Source: Desulfurococcus mucosus DSM 2162
Lineage (GTDB): Archaea > Thermoproteota > Thermoprotei_A > Sulfolobales > Desulfurococcaceae
Direction: 5' to 3'
Length of the DNA stretch: 64,000 bases
Assembly: GCF_000186365.1 (NCBI RefSeq)
Contig: NC_014961.1
Location: 310,001 to 374,000, forward strand
The translations under genes and the position numbers were made by a program. Below the pieces are notes generated by a model that did no database searches, had not been told where the DNA came from, and saw only the letters and a list, made by a program, of their open reading frames with translations. Shown piece by piece: positions 50,953 to 59,134 of this stretch. Every line of letters starts with the position of its first letter. Position 1 is the stretch's first letter.

Positions 50953-50968
50953 GTTAGGTTCATCTAAC
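50953..50968. promoter_or_regulatory. DtxR-box-like operator of the PDO/regulator operon
   Basis: GTTAGGTTCATCTAAC has perfect GTTAG/CTAAC arms, and its inner 14 bases match the DtxR/IdeR consensus TTAGGTTAGCCTAA at 11 positions. It lies at the predicted transcription start, about 25 bp downstream of the TATA box, 12-27 bp before the PDO ATG. Confidence 0.65.
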
Positions 50969-50984
50969 ATTATTGGTTAAACGC

Positions 50985-50993
50985 TTTTTAAAC
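50985..50993 (-). promoter_or_regulatory. TATA box of the PDO/DtxR operon
   Basis: On the reverse strand GAGTTTAAAAAGCG; the predicted start near 50962 falls inside the DtxR-box-like palindrome. Confidence 0.55.
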
Positions 50994-51056
50994 TCATGGA
51001 GCCCACCGCTTCAACCTTAATAAGGATCCCGTGGCGGAGATCATACATGGGTATAG

Positions 51057-51824
51057 TTGTTGCAGGCCAGGTCATACACGCTTAAAGCTCTAGAGCTCTT
51101 GAACAGCGCGCCCAGCCTCTCAGTGAGAGACGTAGCTGAGGCACTGGGAGTGGATGTCGCAAGGGCGAAGGAGATACTGGAGAGGTTGAGGTATGGCGGC
51201 TACGTGGAGAAGGCTGGACACGGCTACGCTATAACTGAGAAGGGAAGGGCGTTGCTAGCGGATCATGCGGAGCAGGGGTCGCCGACGCTCACCAGCTTCA
51301 TCCAGGGGAAGCAGGGCAGCACTGAGGCAGGGGGCGGCAAGACGGGTACTGATACACCTAGGCAGACGCCTCCACAACCCGTGGGTGAGGCACCCGACGC
51401 CCTGGCGAAACGGGTGGAGGAGCTCTCAAACCGGTTGAGGGAACTGGAGTCCAGGCTGAGAGACATAGAGTCAAGGCTCGCCAGCCTCGAGGGCTTCGTG
51501 AGGGATGCAGCGAGGCGTAGCGGGGCGGAGGCCCGGGGCGGGGAGGGATTAGGCATGGAGACACCGGTGATGAGTATTGCGGAGGCGCAGAGCAGGCTTG
51601 GAACACTACTGGAGAAATACCTTGTCGAGGGGAGGCTGATAAGGGTTGGATCACTCGTGGTCGACTCAGCCTTCTACGGGGAGTTCAAGAAGAGGTTCCC
51701 GATAAAAGCCGGGGACGTCGGCAGGCTCAGCCCGGCTGAGAGAATGCTCCTAGAGGAGATGAGGAGGGAGATGATGGTGATACTCTACGCTGGCCGCGAG
51801 TACAGGCTCGTTGACACGGGTTGA
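51057..51824 (+). CDS. Winged-helix protein with central coiled coil (uncharacterised)
   Basis: A 255-residue protein. Residues ~5-70 form a winged helix (LSVRDVAEALGVDVARAKEILERLRYGGYVEK ... YAITEKGRALL), followed by a low-complexity Gly/Thr/Pro linker (~75-115), a heptad coiled coil (KRVEELSNRLRELESRLRDI, about 117-150), and a C-terminal ~85-residue domain (MSIAEAQSRLGTLLEKYL ...). It could be a transcription factor or a DNA-organising protein; I recognise no named family. Start is one of tandem TTG codons at 51057/51060; TATA-like CTTAATAAGG lies near 51014. Confidence 0.75.
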   Translation: MLQARSYTLKALELLNSAPSLSVRDVAEALGVDVARAKEILERLRYGGYVEKAGHGYAITEKGRALLADHAEQGSPTLTSFIQGKQGSTEAGGGKTGTDTPRQTPPQPVGEAPDALAKRVEELSNRLRELESRLRDIESRLASLEGFVRDAARRSGAEARGGEGLGMETPVMSIAEAQSRLGTLLEKYLVEGRLIRVGSLVVDSAFYGEFKKRFPIKAGDVGRLSPAERMLLEEMRREMMVILYAGREYRLVDTG

Positions 51825-51886
51825 CAGCCCTCCGCAAGACTGGAGCACGCCGCGTACCAGTTGAGGCAAGGGTGTTCCAGCGGTGT

Positions 51887-52393
51887 TCAAGGATTCGTTG
51901 CAAGTATCAGGAGGACTGTGGCCAGCGTAGCCATGAGGGATGGGTCACTGGTCCAGCAGCCTCTGCAGCCAAGCAGCCCGTTGAATCCCCCTAGCTCTCT
52001 AAGCGGGACGCCTACCTTAGCCATGAAGTATGAGACGAGCCCGGCCAGCTCCCTCACCCCGGCCTCCAGGGATCCAGTGTTACCCCTGTCCTTGACCTCG
52101 TAGACGAGGCTCATCAACCTCCTCAATGCTTCATAGTCGAAGTCGACGTCCCAGAGCCTTAGCTCAACCCTCTCTCCGAGCCTCTCCACGAGCCCCGGCA
52201 CGTACTTCAAGGGGCTCACTGCCTCAAGGTACTTGTTGAATAACTTGATGAACCCTGCCAGCGCGTGGTCTTCACCGGTCTCCTTGTAGAGCTTCAACAT
52301 GTACACGGCGTCGTCGACGAGGGTTTTCACATACTCCCCTGGATCATAGAGGAGTGCATCGTAGCGTGCCTCGAACCCTGCCTCCAACTCCAT
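51887..52393 (-). CDS. Uncharacterised helical protein with possible C-terminal membrane anchor
   Basis: A 168-residue, mostly helical protein of no recognised family. The last ~17 residues (SLMATLATVLLILATNP) are hydrophobic and preceded by a CRGC motif, suggesting a C-terminal tail anchor and a possible thiol/metal site. ATG at 52393 with GGGGATG a few bases upstream. Convergent with the winged-helix gene; upstream neighbour on the same strand is an XdhC-like gene. Confidence 0.65.
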   Translation of the reverse strand: MELEAGFEARYDALLYDPGEYVKTLVDDAVYMLKLYKETGEDHALAGFIKLFNKYLEAVSPLKYVPGLVERLGERVELRLWDVDFDYEALRRLMSLVYEVKDRGNTGSLEAGVRELAGLVSYFMAKVGVPLRELGGFNGLLGCRGCWTSDPSLMATLATVLLILATNP

Positions 52394-52465
52394 GAATACA
52401 TCCCCTTTACTCTAATCCCTCTTAGGGAAGGGTTTTAAGACGTGTGGCCTCGTTGAAAAGGGTTT

Positions 52466-53320
52466 TTAAGCTTTAGCGTCCCGGGGCCCTGTCTCCAGGA
52501 TGCCCATGGATTCAACGGGCTTCCTACAGGATCTGGACACGCATATTATCTCGGACCATATGCTTACAGCTATTTCTCCAGGTGTCTCAGCCTCTATGTC
52601 GAGGCCTGCCGGCATGTGGATTCTTCCAGTAAGCCCCTCGGTGTCGAAGCCCTCGCTTCTCAGCCTCTCAAGCATCCATCTAGCCCTGTTCCTGCTGCAG
52701 AGGATCCATGCATGCCCCTTGAAACCCCTCTCCACGAGGTGTCTGAGAACCTGGTAGTCTGCCTCCACCTCGCCGAAGGCTACTACAACGATGTCTGTGT
52801 CCGAGAGCTCTAGGGAGGCTAGCTCCCTGGTGATGTCGCCGGACCTCACGGCTTCAGCGTAGGGATACCTCTCCCTGCTGGCGAGCGAGGGGTCTTTATC
52901 GAGGACCACGATCCTGTAGCCAAGTATGCTTCCTATGTCGGCGATAGGCTTCCCCACGTGTCCAGCCCCGATCAACACTAAGCGGGGCTTGGGCTTCAAC
53001 ACGTTTATGAACACTTCCACAACACCGCCGCACAGCATGTTTGTCGGTATGGCGTCGGGAGGTATATTATCCCTTCTAAGCGCAACCTTGAGTAGCCTCG
53101 GCTTCCCCTCTCTCAGCGCTGTAAGCGCCTCCTTGATCACGAAGGCCTCGAACTCCCCGCCCCCTATGGTTCCATACTTGGAGCCGTCGGCCGTTACAGC
53201 CAGCATCGAGCCGAGTCCACGTGGACCACTACCCTCCTTACCCACGATGACGGCTAACGCTACAGGCCTCCCCTTATCCAGCTCCTCGACGACCCTTGAG
53301 AGGATGTCCCTACTGCTCAA
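52466..53320 (-). CDS. XdhC/CoxI-family protein
   Basis: A 284-residue member of the XdhC/CoxF/CoxI family, chaperones that bind and sulfurate the molybdenum cofactor for xanthine dehydrogenase or CO dehydrogenase-type enzymes. The N-terminal domain has the GSGPRGLGSMLAV and YGTIGGGEFEAFV motifs; the C-terminal Rossmann domain begins LVLIGAGHVGKPIADIG. No molybdenum hydroxylase subunits lie in the window. TTG start at 53320 overlapping the stop of the small upstream gene (TTGA). MoxR and VWA genes 3-5 kb away recall CoxD and CoxE, but they are not in the same operon. Confidence 0.85.
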   Translation of the reverse strand: MSSRDILSRVVEELDKGRPVALAVIVGKEGSGPRGLGSMLAVTADGSKYGTIGGGEFEAFVIKEALTALREGKPRLLKVALRRDNIPPDAIPTNMLCGGVVEVFINVLKPKPRLVLIGAGHVGKPIADIGSILGYRIVVLDKDPSLASRERYPYAEAVRSGDITRELASLELSDTDIVVVAFGEVEADYQVLRHLVERGFKGHAWILCSRNRARWMLERLRSEGFDTEGLTGRIHMPAGLDIEAETPGEIAVSIWSEIICVSRSCRKPVESMGILETGPRDAKA

Positions 53321-53586
53321 CGCTGATCCTCCTCAACCACCTTGAATCCATTGGCCTCAAGGATCCTCTTCACGAGCCTTCTATCGCTTGGCGCCAGTTC
53401 TTTTGAAAGCTTTATTATGACTGAGAAACCCCCCTGCCCTAGCACCGGTGTCCCCTCGAAGAAGAATACTGGCTCATACCCGTGTTCAACCAGCAGGGGG
53501 TTTAATACCTCGAGGACACTCCTCAGATCCCAGTAGTTCATGGCCTCCTGCAACGTGATCGTTGACCCCGTGATCCTCCCGATCAT
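53317..53586 (-). CDS. Small conserved-looking hypothetical protein
   Basis: An ~89-residue protein starting at ATG 53586 (MIGRITGSTITL). It has a charged alpha/beta pattern (MNYWDLRSVLEVLNPLLVEHGYEPVFF, then FSVIIKLSKELAPSDRRLVKRILEANGFKVVEE) suggesting a small two-strand, two-helix domain. The longer open frame back to 53679 would collide with the divergent THUMP gene; a TATA-like GGATTATAATG about 30 bp before ATG 53586 suggests a leaderless message. Overlaps the XdhC start by 4 bp, so likely co-functional with it. No family recognised. Confidence 0.6.
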   Translation of the reverse strand: MIGRITGSTITLQEAMNYWDLRSVLEVLNPLLVEHGYEPVFFFEGTPVLGQGGFSVIIKLSKELAPSDRRLVKRILEANGFKVVEEDQR

Positions 53587-53656
53587 GATGCCGCAGCCCC
53601 CTTTAGCATTATAATCCTGGAGCCCTATATATGCCTGGAGACAAGTGGTGGAGTAC

Positions 53657-54181
53657 ATGGGCTTCAACCTCATGATCACGCATGAGCCAGGGCTAGAGAA
53701 CTACAGGTTCATACTGGCTAAGCTGAGGAGTGCAGGGTTAAACCACGTCCTCGTGGACAAGGGGCCCTCGGTGATACTGTTAAGGGTGGAGGATCCCTAC
53801 GGGTTCACCTCGAGGCTCAGGGAGATCGCCGGCGAGATCCAGGTGGTCTACAGGGTTATACCAGTTGACTCCGTGGTAGACCCCTATGTTGAAGTAGTCG
53901 CGGAGAAAGCCAGGGAGCTAGCGGAGGAGAGGATACCCAGGGATAGAACATACAGGGTGACTCTCCACGGCAGGCTCTACTGGCTTGAAACAAGGCTCCC
54001 CGCGCACACGATGGATGCTGTGAGGATCATTGCCGAGAAAATAGATAGGCCTGTATCCCTCACGAACCCCGATTACCTGGTGTACGTGAGGAGCGTGAAG
54101 CTCTACCATAGGAGGAGGTATGCTGCTGTAACGGTTACAGCCCCCTCCAATATCCTCACATTGAAGTCTGAGAAGCCGTGA
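53657..54181 (+). CDS. THUMP-domain RNA-binding protein
   Basis: A ~174-residue protein whose C-terminal ~90 residues form a THUMP domain (TMDAVRIIAEKIDRPVSLTNPDYLVYVRSV), an RNA-binding module found in tRNA thiolation, methylation and acetylation (Tan1-like) factors. The N-terminal half (GFNLMITHEPGLENYRFILAKL ... VILLRVEDPYGFTSRL) is a ferredoxin-like domain as in Tan1/THUMPD1 proteins. No catalytic domain is attached, so it probably acts as an adaptor for a tRNA modification enzyme such as an N-acetyltransferase. ATG 53657 has GGTGG seven bases upstream; GTG 53645 is an alternative. Confidence 0.82.
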   Translation: MGFNLMITHEPGLENYRFILAKLRSAGLNHVLVDKGPSVILLRVEDPYGFTSRLREIAGEIQVVYRVIPVDSVVDPYVEVVAEKARELAEERIPRDRTYRVTLHGRLYWLETRLPAHTMDAVRIIAEKIDRPVSLTNPDYLVYVRSVKLYHRRRYAAVTVTAPSNILTLKSEKP

Positions 54182-54237
54182 GCCTGCTCAATGGTTTTAA
54201 GCCCTGTGTCACATAGCCTTTAGATGAGGGAGAATAC

Positions 54238-54903
54238 TTGCCGGTAAGCCTAGCCGATATACTCCCAGGCGACGTCATCGAGAAGCTCAGAGAGTATGTC
54301 TCAATATCCTCGGAGGTCGTGAGGAAGTTCAAGAAGGCCGTGGAACTCCTCAACAAGTACCAGGTAGGGGATGCCAGAGCGGTTTTCGCCGAGCTAGTGA
54401 AGCTCGAGGATAAGGGGGAGAAGCTGAGAGGCGAACTCGAGTACTCTATCTCCTCGCTGAGGCTTGAAGCATCATTCATGTCCGAGCTGCTTTCATTCGT
54501 CTCAAGCGTTGACAGGATAAGCGACCACGTGAAGGAGGTCTCAAAGGAGCTGAGGATACTCCCCTTCCTCGAGATACCGCAGGAGCTGCGGAACGGGCTC
54601 CTGGAGCTCTGTGAAACCGTGGCTGAAGCCGTTGAAACATATAATGAGGCGTTCGAAGCCGTTGTCAGCGGCGACTACAATAAGGCGTTGGAGCTGGTGG
54701 GGAAGACTCTGGAGCTCGAGGAGAAAGCCGATGACCTAGAGGTGAGGAACCGCGGCCTCATACTGGAGGCCGGTGACAGGTTTAAACCTTTAACCATGGC
54801 TATAATCGTGCACAACCTTAACAGGGCGCTTGAGGATACAGCGGACATATGTGCTGTCAGCGCTAACAACCTGAGGATACTCATAATGACACGGCTCCTC
54901 TAG
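54238..54903 (+). CDS. PhoU-like DUF47 family protein
   Basis: A 221-residue all-helical protein of the DUF47/PhoU-like family, which acts as accessory/regulator of Pit-type phosphate (or metal-phosphate) transporters. The conserved metal-binding pattern of PhoU-like bundles is visible in KLEDKGEKLRGEL, SVDRISDHVKEVSKEL and LNRALEDTADICAVSA. TTG start at 54238 with GAGGGAG upstream. The only Pit-type permease in the window is at 4559-5752, far away, unlike the adjacent pit-DUF47 pairs of many genomes; a functional link is inference. Confidence 0.85.
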   Translation: MPVSLADILPGDVIEKLREYVSISSEVVRKFKKAVELLNKYQVGDARAVFAELVKLEDKGEKLRGELEYSISSLRLEASFMSELLSFVSSVDRISDHVKEVSKELRILPFLEIPQELRNGLLELCETVAEAVETYNEAFEAVVSGDYNKALELVGKTLELEEKADDLEVRNRGLILEAGDRFKPLTMAIIVHNLNRALEDTADICAVSANNLRILIMTRLL

Positions 54904-54970
54904 CTAGGTATAAACGGTATATACATGTTTAAATACCGGGCCCAATATCACTCTGTGATCGGTGGCCTCC

Positions 54971-56206
54971 ATGAGCCCGGTTTACGAGAAGTTCCTCAGC
55001 AGCAGGGTCAACTACATTGAGACCAGCCCTATAAGGGAGGCTGTTTCCAAGATCGCCGCCAGGTCAAGGGTTGCAAAGGTCATAAGCTTCGCTGCAGGCG
55101 AACCAGACCCCGATGTAATACCCCGAGAGCTCTACGGTGAGCTGGCTAGGGAGGTGTTTGCAAGGGAGAAGAAGAGCGTCGCATACTCCCCGGCCGACGG
55201 GCTCCCCGACCTCAAGGCCGAGATAGCGGGCTTCATGAAGGAGTACGAGGGCGTGGCAACCACGCCTGAGAACATAGTTGTAACCCTCGGGGGTAGTCAA
55301 GCCATAGACATAGTTGGGAGGCTGATGCTGGATCCAGGCGACATAGTGTTCGTTGAAAACCCATCCTACGTTAACACGATCCTCGTCTGGAGGCACTATG
55401 GTGTGAGAACCATAGGTATCCCGGTTGACGATGAAGGCATGGTTACAGAGAGGCTTGAGGAAGCGGTTAAAGCGATGCGCGGCGAGGGAAGGAAGCTCAA
55501 GCTAGTGTACACTATACCCACTGGGCAGAACCCTTCAGGCGTCACGATGAGCATGGAGAGAAGGAAGCACTTGCTCGAGATAGCCAGCAGGCACGACCTC
55601 CTCATCGTGGAGGACGCTGCTTACAACCACCTCGTCTACGAGCCCGCCGGCATCAAGCCCTTGAGGGCGATGGATGGTGAGGGCCGCGTACTCTACATCG
55701 GCTCCTTCAGCAAGATATTCGGGACAGGGCTACGGATAGGGTGGCTTGAGGCGCCGGGCGAAATAGTTGAGAAGGCGCGTGCAGCCAAGGGCCCCATGGA
55801 CATGTGTGCCCCGGTTCCATCACAGTACATAGTCCTAAACATATTGAGGAACAAGCTCTACAGGACTATAAGGGAGAAGGCTGTCTCAGAGTACAGGGTT
55901 AAAAGAGACCTCATGATCTCAGCCATCGAGAAACACCTCCCAGGGCTACGCCACACGAGGCCTGTAGCAGGCATGTTCATACTCCTCTGGCTGCCCGGGA
56001 TGCTGGATGGAAGGGTCTTCGCGGATCAACTCCTGGAGAAGCACAACGTGGCGGTCATACCGGCTGCAGCATTCTACACTGATGACTCTGGGAGGAACGT
56101 GGTGAGGTTGAACTTCTCGATGAGTGAGAAAGACCTCATAGAGGAAGGGGTTAAAAGAATGAGCATGCTGCTCAAGGAGATGACTGGCAGTAGTCAGGCT
56201 ACTTAA
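54971..56206 (+). CDS. Class I/II PLP-dependent aminotransferase (MocR/LysN-like)
   Basis: A ~411-residue fold-type I aminotransferase resembling archaeal aromatic/2-aminoadipate aminotransferases. Visible motifs: FAAGEPDPDVIP, VTLGGSQAIDIVGRL, YTIPTGQNPSGVTMS, VEDAAYNHLVYEP (PLP Asp) and GSFSKIFGTGLRIGW (PLP lysine), with a late NVVRLNFSM containing the substrate-carboxylate Arg. Role could be aromatic, branched-chain or 2-aminoadipate transamination. ATG 54971 has GGTGG seven bases upstream; GTG 54962 is possible. TATA GTTTAAATAC near 54930. Convergent with the ViaA-like gene, overlapping it by 8 bp at the 3' end. Confidence 0.9.
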   Translation: MSPVYEKFLSSRVNYIETSPIREAVSKIAARSRVAKVISFAAGEPDPDVIPRELYGELAREVFAREKKSVAYSPADGLPDLKAEIAGFMKEYEGVATTPENIVVTLGGSQAIDIVGRLMLDPGDIVFVENPSYVNTILVWRHYGVRTIGIPVDDEGMVTERLEEAVKAMRGEGRKLKLVYTIPTGQNPSGVTMSMERRKHLLEIASRHDLLIVEDAAYNHLVYEPAGIKPLRAMDGEGRVLYIGSFSKIFGTGLRIGWLEAPGEIVEKARAAKGPMDMCAPVPSQYIVLNILRNKLYRTIREKAVSEYRVKRDLMISAIEKHLPGLRHTRPVAGMFILLWLPGMLDGRVFADQLLEKHNVAVIPAAAFYTDDSGRNVVRLNFSMSEKDLIEEGVKRMSMLLKEMTGSSQAT

Positions 56207-57464
56207 GCTCGATCACCCTGAGCATGCTTTCCCTATCGAGTTTTTCAACACTCATGTATTTCTGTGATACACGTTTCAATCCATCGTTGTCGCCCATGAC
56301 CATCACGGTTATGAGTCTTGCATCAGCCTTCTTCAGGTTGAGCCTCACCATGCTCTCCGCTATCCTGTCCACTCCATCAGTGATCAACACTATGTCGGAC
56401 TCCCTGCCGGCGCTACCCGTCCTGATATCGGTGCACGCCGTTATAATGGCCCTCGATATATCAGTGCCTCCAGCCCCTTTCACTCTCACAACGTGGTCTA
56501 TGAGCCTGAGGGCTTCACCGGGCCTCGGCCTCCTCCTAACCCTGAGCAACGGGTATGGCTGGCTATCGAAGAACCTGATGTAGAACTCCCTACCGGTTCT
56601 AACCGCTTTAAGGTAGAGGCTTACGGCAACAGCCTTACCCCACGTTATCTTCGTTCCATCCATGCTGCCGCTTTTGTCTAGGAGGACGTATACGGGTCCC
56701 ATGGATTCCTCAACGGCTTTCTCGTAGAGGAGTAGTCTTCTCTGCAGGTACTTAATGTAGAAGACGTCCTCGGGTAGCGCGAGGTTGGAGGGTGCCACCC
56801 TCTCTATGTCCCTGCCGTACTCGTACCCTGTTATCTCGCCGTGTTTAAACCGCCTCCTCCTCTTCTCAATACCCAGCTCCCATGGCTTCAAACCCCTTAG
56901 AACTTCAAGTATCCTCCTTGCGTCGACATCCCTGGCCAGCCTGAGCACCTCTACAGCGTCCTCTTCGAAGGAGAGCTGGCTCAGTGAGCCGGGTTCAAGC
57001 CCCTCCGCTATGGATTTAAGCATCTTCACGTTCTCGACATCCATGCTCACAGTGGTGAGGGCTCTCTCCACTATCCTCCTGGCCTCAGAGTAGTCGACGC
57101 CCCTCCCTGCTCCCTGGGTGTGCCCGAGGGCTGCCTCAAGCATCTTGACCTCGGAGAGGAATACGGCTGCAGCTATGCTGCTGGTGAAGGAGTCCATGAG
57201 CGTCTTACCGCGGATCACCGGTAGATTGGGTGAGTCGAGCAGGGCCTCAATGATCTCGCGGCCCGGCTCCCCGGCGCCCTCCCTTGGAACCGGGGCCGGC
57301 AGGTAGAGTATGTAGAAGACGTCTACGGCTAGGGCTCCCTGCAGGTTAAGCCTCCTCCCGGCTAGCTTCTCGGCAAGCCTCCTAACCCTCCAGCCCCTGT
57401 ACTTGACGACGGGGTCCCCGTAGTCGATCCCCTTTAGGAAGCCTGTGCCGCCCTCACCGCTCAT
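56199..57464 (-). CDS. VWA-domain protein (ViaA/CoxE-like)
   Basis: A 421-residue protein: helical N-terminal ~230 residues followed by a von Willebrand factor A domain with an intact MIDAS (VYVLLDKSGSMDG, a Thr in GAGGTDIS, and VLITDGVD). It is the partner of the adjacent RavA-like MoxR ATPase, forming a RavA-ViaA-type module thought to act as chaperone for metalloprotein or respiratory-complex assembly. ATG overlaps the ATPase stop (ATGA), so the two are translationally coupled. Targets here are unknown. Confidence 0.9.
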   Translation of the reverse strand: MSGEGGTGFLKGIDYGDPVVKYRGWRVRRLAEKLAGRRLNLQGALAVDVFYILYLPAPVPREGAGEPGREIIEALLDSPNLPVIRGKTLMDSFTSSIAAAVFLSEVKMLEAALGHTQGAGRGVDYSEARRIVERALTTVSMDVENVKMLKSIAEGLEPGSLSQLSFEEDAVEVLRLARDVDARRILEVLRGLKPWELGIEKRRRRFKHGEITGYEYGRDIERVAPSNLALPEDVFYIKYLQRRLLLYEKAVEESMGPVYVLLDKSGSMDGTKITWGKAVAVSLYLKAVRTGREFYIRFFDSQPYPLLRVRRRPRPGEALRLIDHVVRVKGAGGTDISRAIITACTDIRTGSAGRESDIVLITDGVDRIAESMVRLNLKKADARLITVMVMGDNDGLKRVSQKYMSVEKLDRESMLRVIELK

Positions 57465-58612
57465 AGCACGAGCTTCCTCTTCACAGTGTCTATGGCGTCG
57501 TTCAGCTCGCCGAGCACGTCTACGGCACGCCTCCTCACGACTTCATCGCTTGCCTCGCGTGCCAGCTTCTCCAGCTTATCCCTCAGGGTTTCAAAGCTCC
57601 TCAGGTAGTCGAGTAGCCTCGGGTCTAGCTCAGGGCTCCTCGCGATGTATGCTTTAGCCTCCCTTATATTAGCCTCTATCTCGCTGAGCTCCCTGAGGTG
57701 TTTCTCCCTTGCCTCAACCTCGTCGAGCAGTATGGAGAAGGCTTTCTCGGCTTCATCCCTGTCCCGTGGAGCCGTGTACTTTAACACGAATAAGTCGTCT
57801 TCAACAGCCTTCAGCCTCCCGTTGAGCAACGCGTTGGCTGCTACGGCTTTAAGGGTCTTCCCCTTCCTCCTATCCGTTAAATGTATCCCTTGATCCTCGA
57901 AGACAGCGTAGAGCTTCAACAGCTTCTCCTTCACACCGCTGACATCTACTTTGAAGACCAGTGAGCCAGCTGCCTTCACCTCATCGATCGACACCACGGG
58001 CTTAGCCTCCATGTAAGCACCGCTCTCAATGAGCCATGAGGCCTCGAGGAGCCTCCCCCACAGGTTCTCGCTGACCGGCTTGAGGAAGTGGCGTAGCAGG
58101 AACCTATCGTAGACGGCTTGGAGCTCGGGTTCATCCGGGACATTATTGCTCGCCGATATAAGTGTGAGCAAGGGTATCTTGATCTCGGAGTAGCCGTCGT
58201 AAACCACTCTTTCATTCATCAATGTGAGAAGCATGTTGAGCACGGCTGAGTTAGCGTTGAAGATCTCGTCGATGAACGCTATGTCGGCCTCAGGCAGCTT
58301 CCCCCTTGTAACCCTCACATACCTGCCCTCCCTTAGAGCCCCTATGTCAAGGGGTCCGAAGAGTTCGTCGGGCTCAGTGAACCTTGTGAGAAGGTACTTG
58401 AAGAACCTGGCTTTAACCAGGTCGGCCAGCCTCCTCGCCAGAGCCGACTTAGCTGTCCCCGGCTCCCCGATCAATATGGCGTGTTCACCCGAGATCAATG
58501 AGAGGACGAGGAGCCTGGCCTCCTCACTCCTCCCCACAAACGGCTTCTCCAGCTCCGAGACGAGGACGCCGAGCTTCGAGATCAACTGGCCGGCTTCAAG
58601 CGGCGCACTCAT
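57461..58612 (-). CDS. RavA-like MoxR-family AAA+ ATPase
   Basis: A ~383-residue AAA+ ATPase of the RavA branch of MoxR proteins. Walker A is LIGEPGTAKSALARRL, followed by FTEPDELFGPLDIGAL, Walker B ADIAFIDEIFNANSAVLN, sensor-1 LISASNNVPDEPEL and AVYDRFLLRHF. A C-terminal helical region (about 290-383) is the LARA-like/coiled extension. I set the start at ATG 58612 with GAGGGGG eight bases upstream; an earlier ATG at 58681 would place 23 extra residues across a palindrome in the promoter region. Operon with the VWA gene. Confidence 0.9.
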   Translation of the reverse strand: MSAPLEAGQLISKLGVLVSELEKPFVGRSEEARLLVLSLISGEHAILIGEPGTAKSALARRLADLVKARFFKYLLTRFTEPDELFGPLDIGALREGRYVRVTRGKLPEADIAFIDEIFNANSAVLNMLLTLMNERVVYDGYSEIKIPLLTLISASNNVPDEPELQAVYDRFLLRHFLKPVSENLWGRLLEASWLIESGAYMEAKPVVSIDEVKAAGSLVFKVDVSGVKEKLLKLYAVFEDQGIHLTDRRKGKTLKAVAANALLNGRLKAVEDDLFVLKYTAPRDRDEAEKAFSILLDEVEAREKHLRELSEIEANIREAKAYIARSPELDPRLLDYLRSFETLRDKLEKLAREASDEVVRRRAVDVLGELNDAIDTVKRKLVL

Positions 58613-58660
58613 GGAGACCCCCTCTCTAAAATCAGCTGAGTAACTCTTCTTCACCGATCC

Positions 58661-58679
58661 GATGAAACCGGGTTTCATC
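58661..58679. promoter_or_regulatory. Perfect inverted repeat in the RavA / PPC-domain divergent promoter region
   Basis: GATGAAAC-CGG-GTTTCATC, eight-base perfect arms with a three-base spacer, between divergent starts at 58612 and 58733. Likely an operator for one or both genes; regulator unknown. Confidence 0.55.
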
Positions 58680-58732
58680 ACTTTGAAGAGTTATTACTTC
58701 ACCGCCTAATATATTGAGGAGTGGTGTAGGCT

Positions 58733-59134
58733 GTGAAGGCGGTCCCGTTAAGGATAGGTGAAGGCGGGGTAGTACACGCCGAGATAGAGAGAGCCGTTGC
58801 ATCCAACGGGTTGAAGGGAGGCTTCATCACGGGGATAGGCGGGTTAAGCGAAGCCGACATAGGCTTCTACAACCCTGCCACCAGGGAGTATGCTAGGGAG
58901 CACCTTGAAGCAGGCGGGGAGGTCATAGAGGTTGCATCACTCCAGGGGAACTACCTTATCACGGCGGATGGCTCTGTGAGCGTGCACCTCCACATAGTGG
59001 CTGGGTTGAAGGGGAGGGTTGTCGCAGGACACCTCTTACACGGCGTGGTGAAGCCGTTCCTAGAGGTCTTCCTCGTTGAGACCGGTGGAGAGGTCTCAGA
59101 GGTGTTCACTCATAGGGCTGGGAGAATACGTTAA
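58733..59134 (+). CDS. PPC-domain (DUF296) protein
   Basis: A 133-residue trimeric PPC/PCC-domain protein (PF03479), a family that includes plant AT-hook-linked DNA-binding factors and stand-alone prokaryotic proteins of unknown task. The core is visible: GFITGIGGLSEADIGFYNP, then VASLQGNYLITADGSVSVHLHI with the conserved HxH metal-binding-like motif, then VVAGHLLHGVVKPFLEVFL. GTG start at 58733; the predicted transcription start from TATA-like CTAATATAT (58705-58713) lies almost on it, so the mRNA may be leaderless. Confidence 0.88.
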   Translation: MKAVPLRIGEGGVVHAEIERAVASNGLKGGFITGIGGLSEADIGFYNPATREYAREHLEAGGEVIEVASLQGNYLITADGSVSVHLHIVAGLKGRVVAGHLLHGVVKPFLEVFLVETGGEVSEVFTHRAGRIR

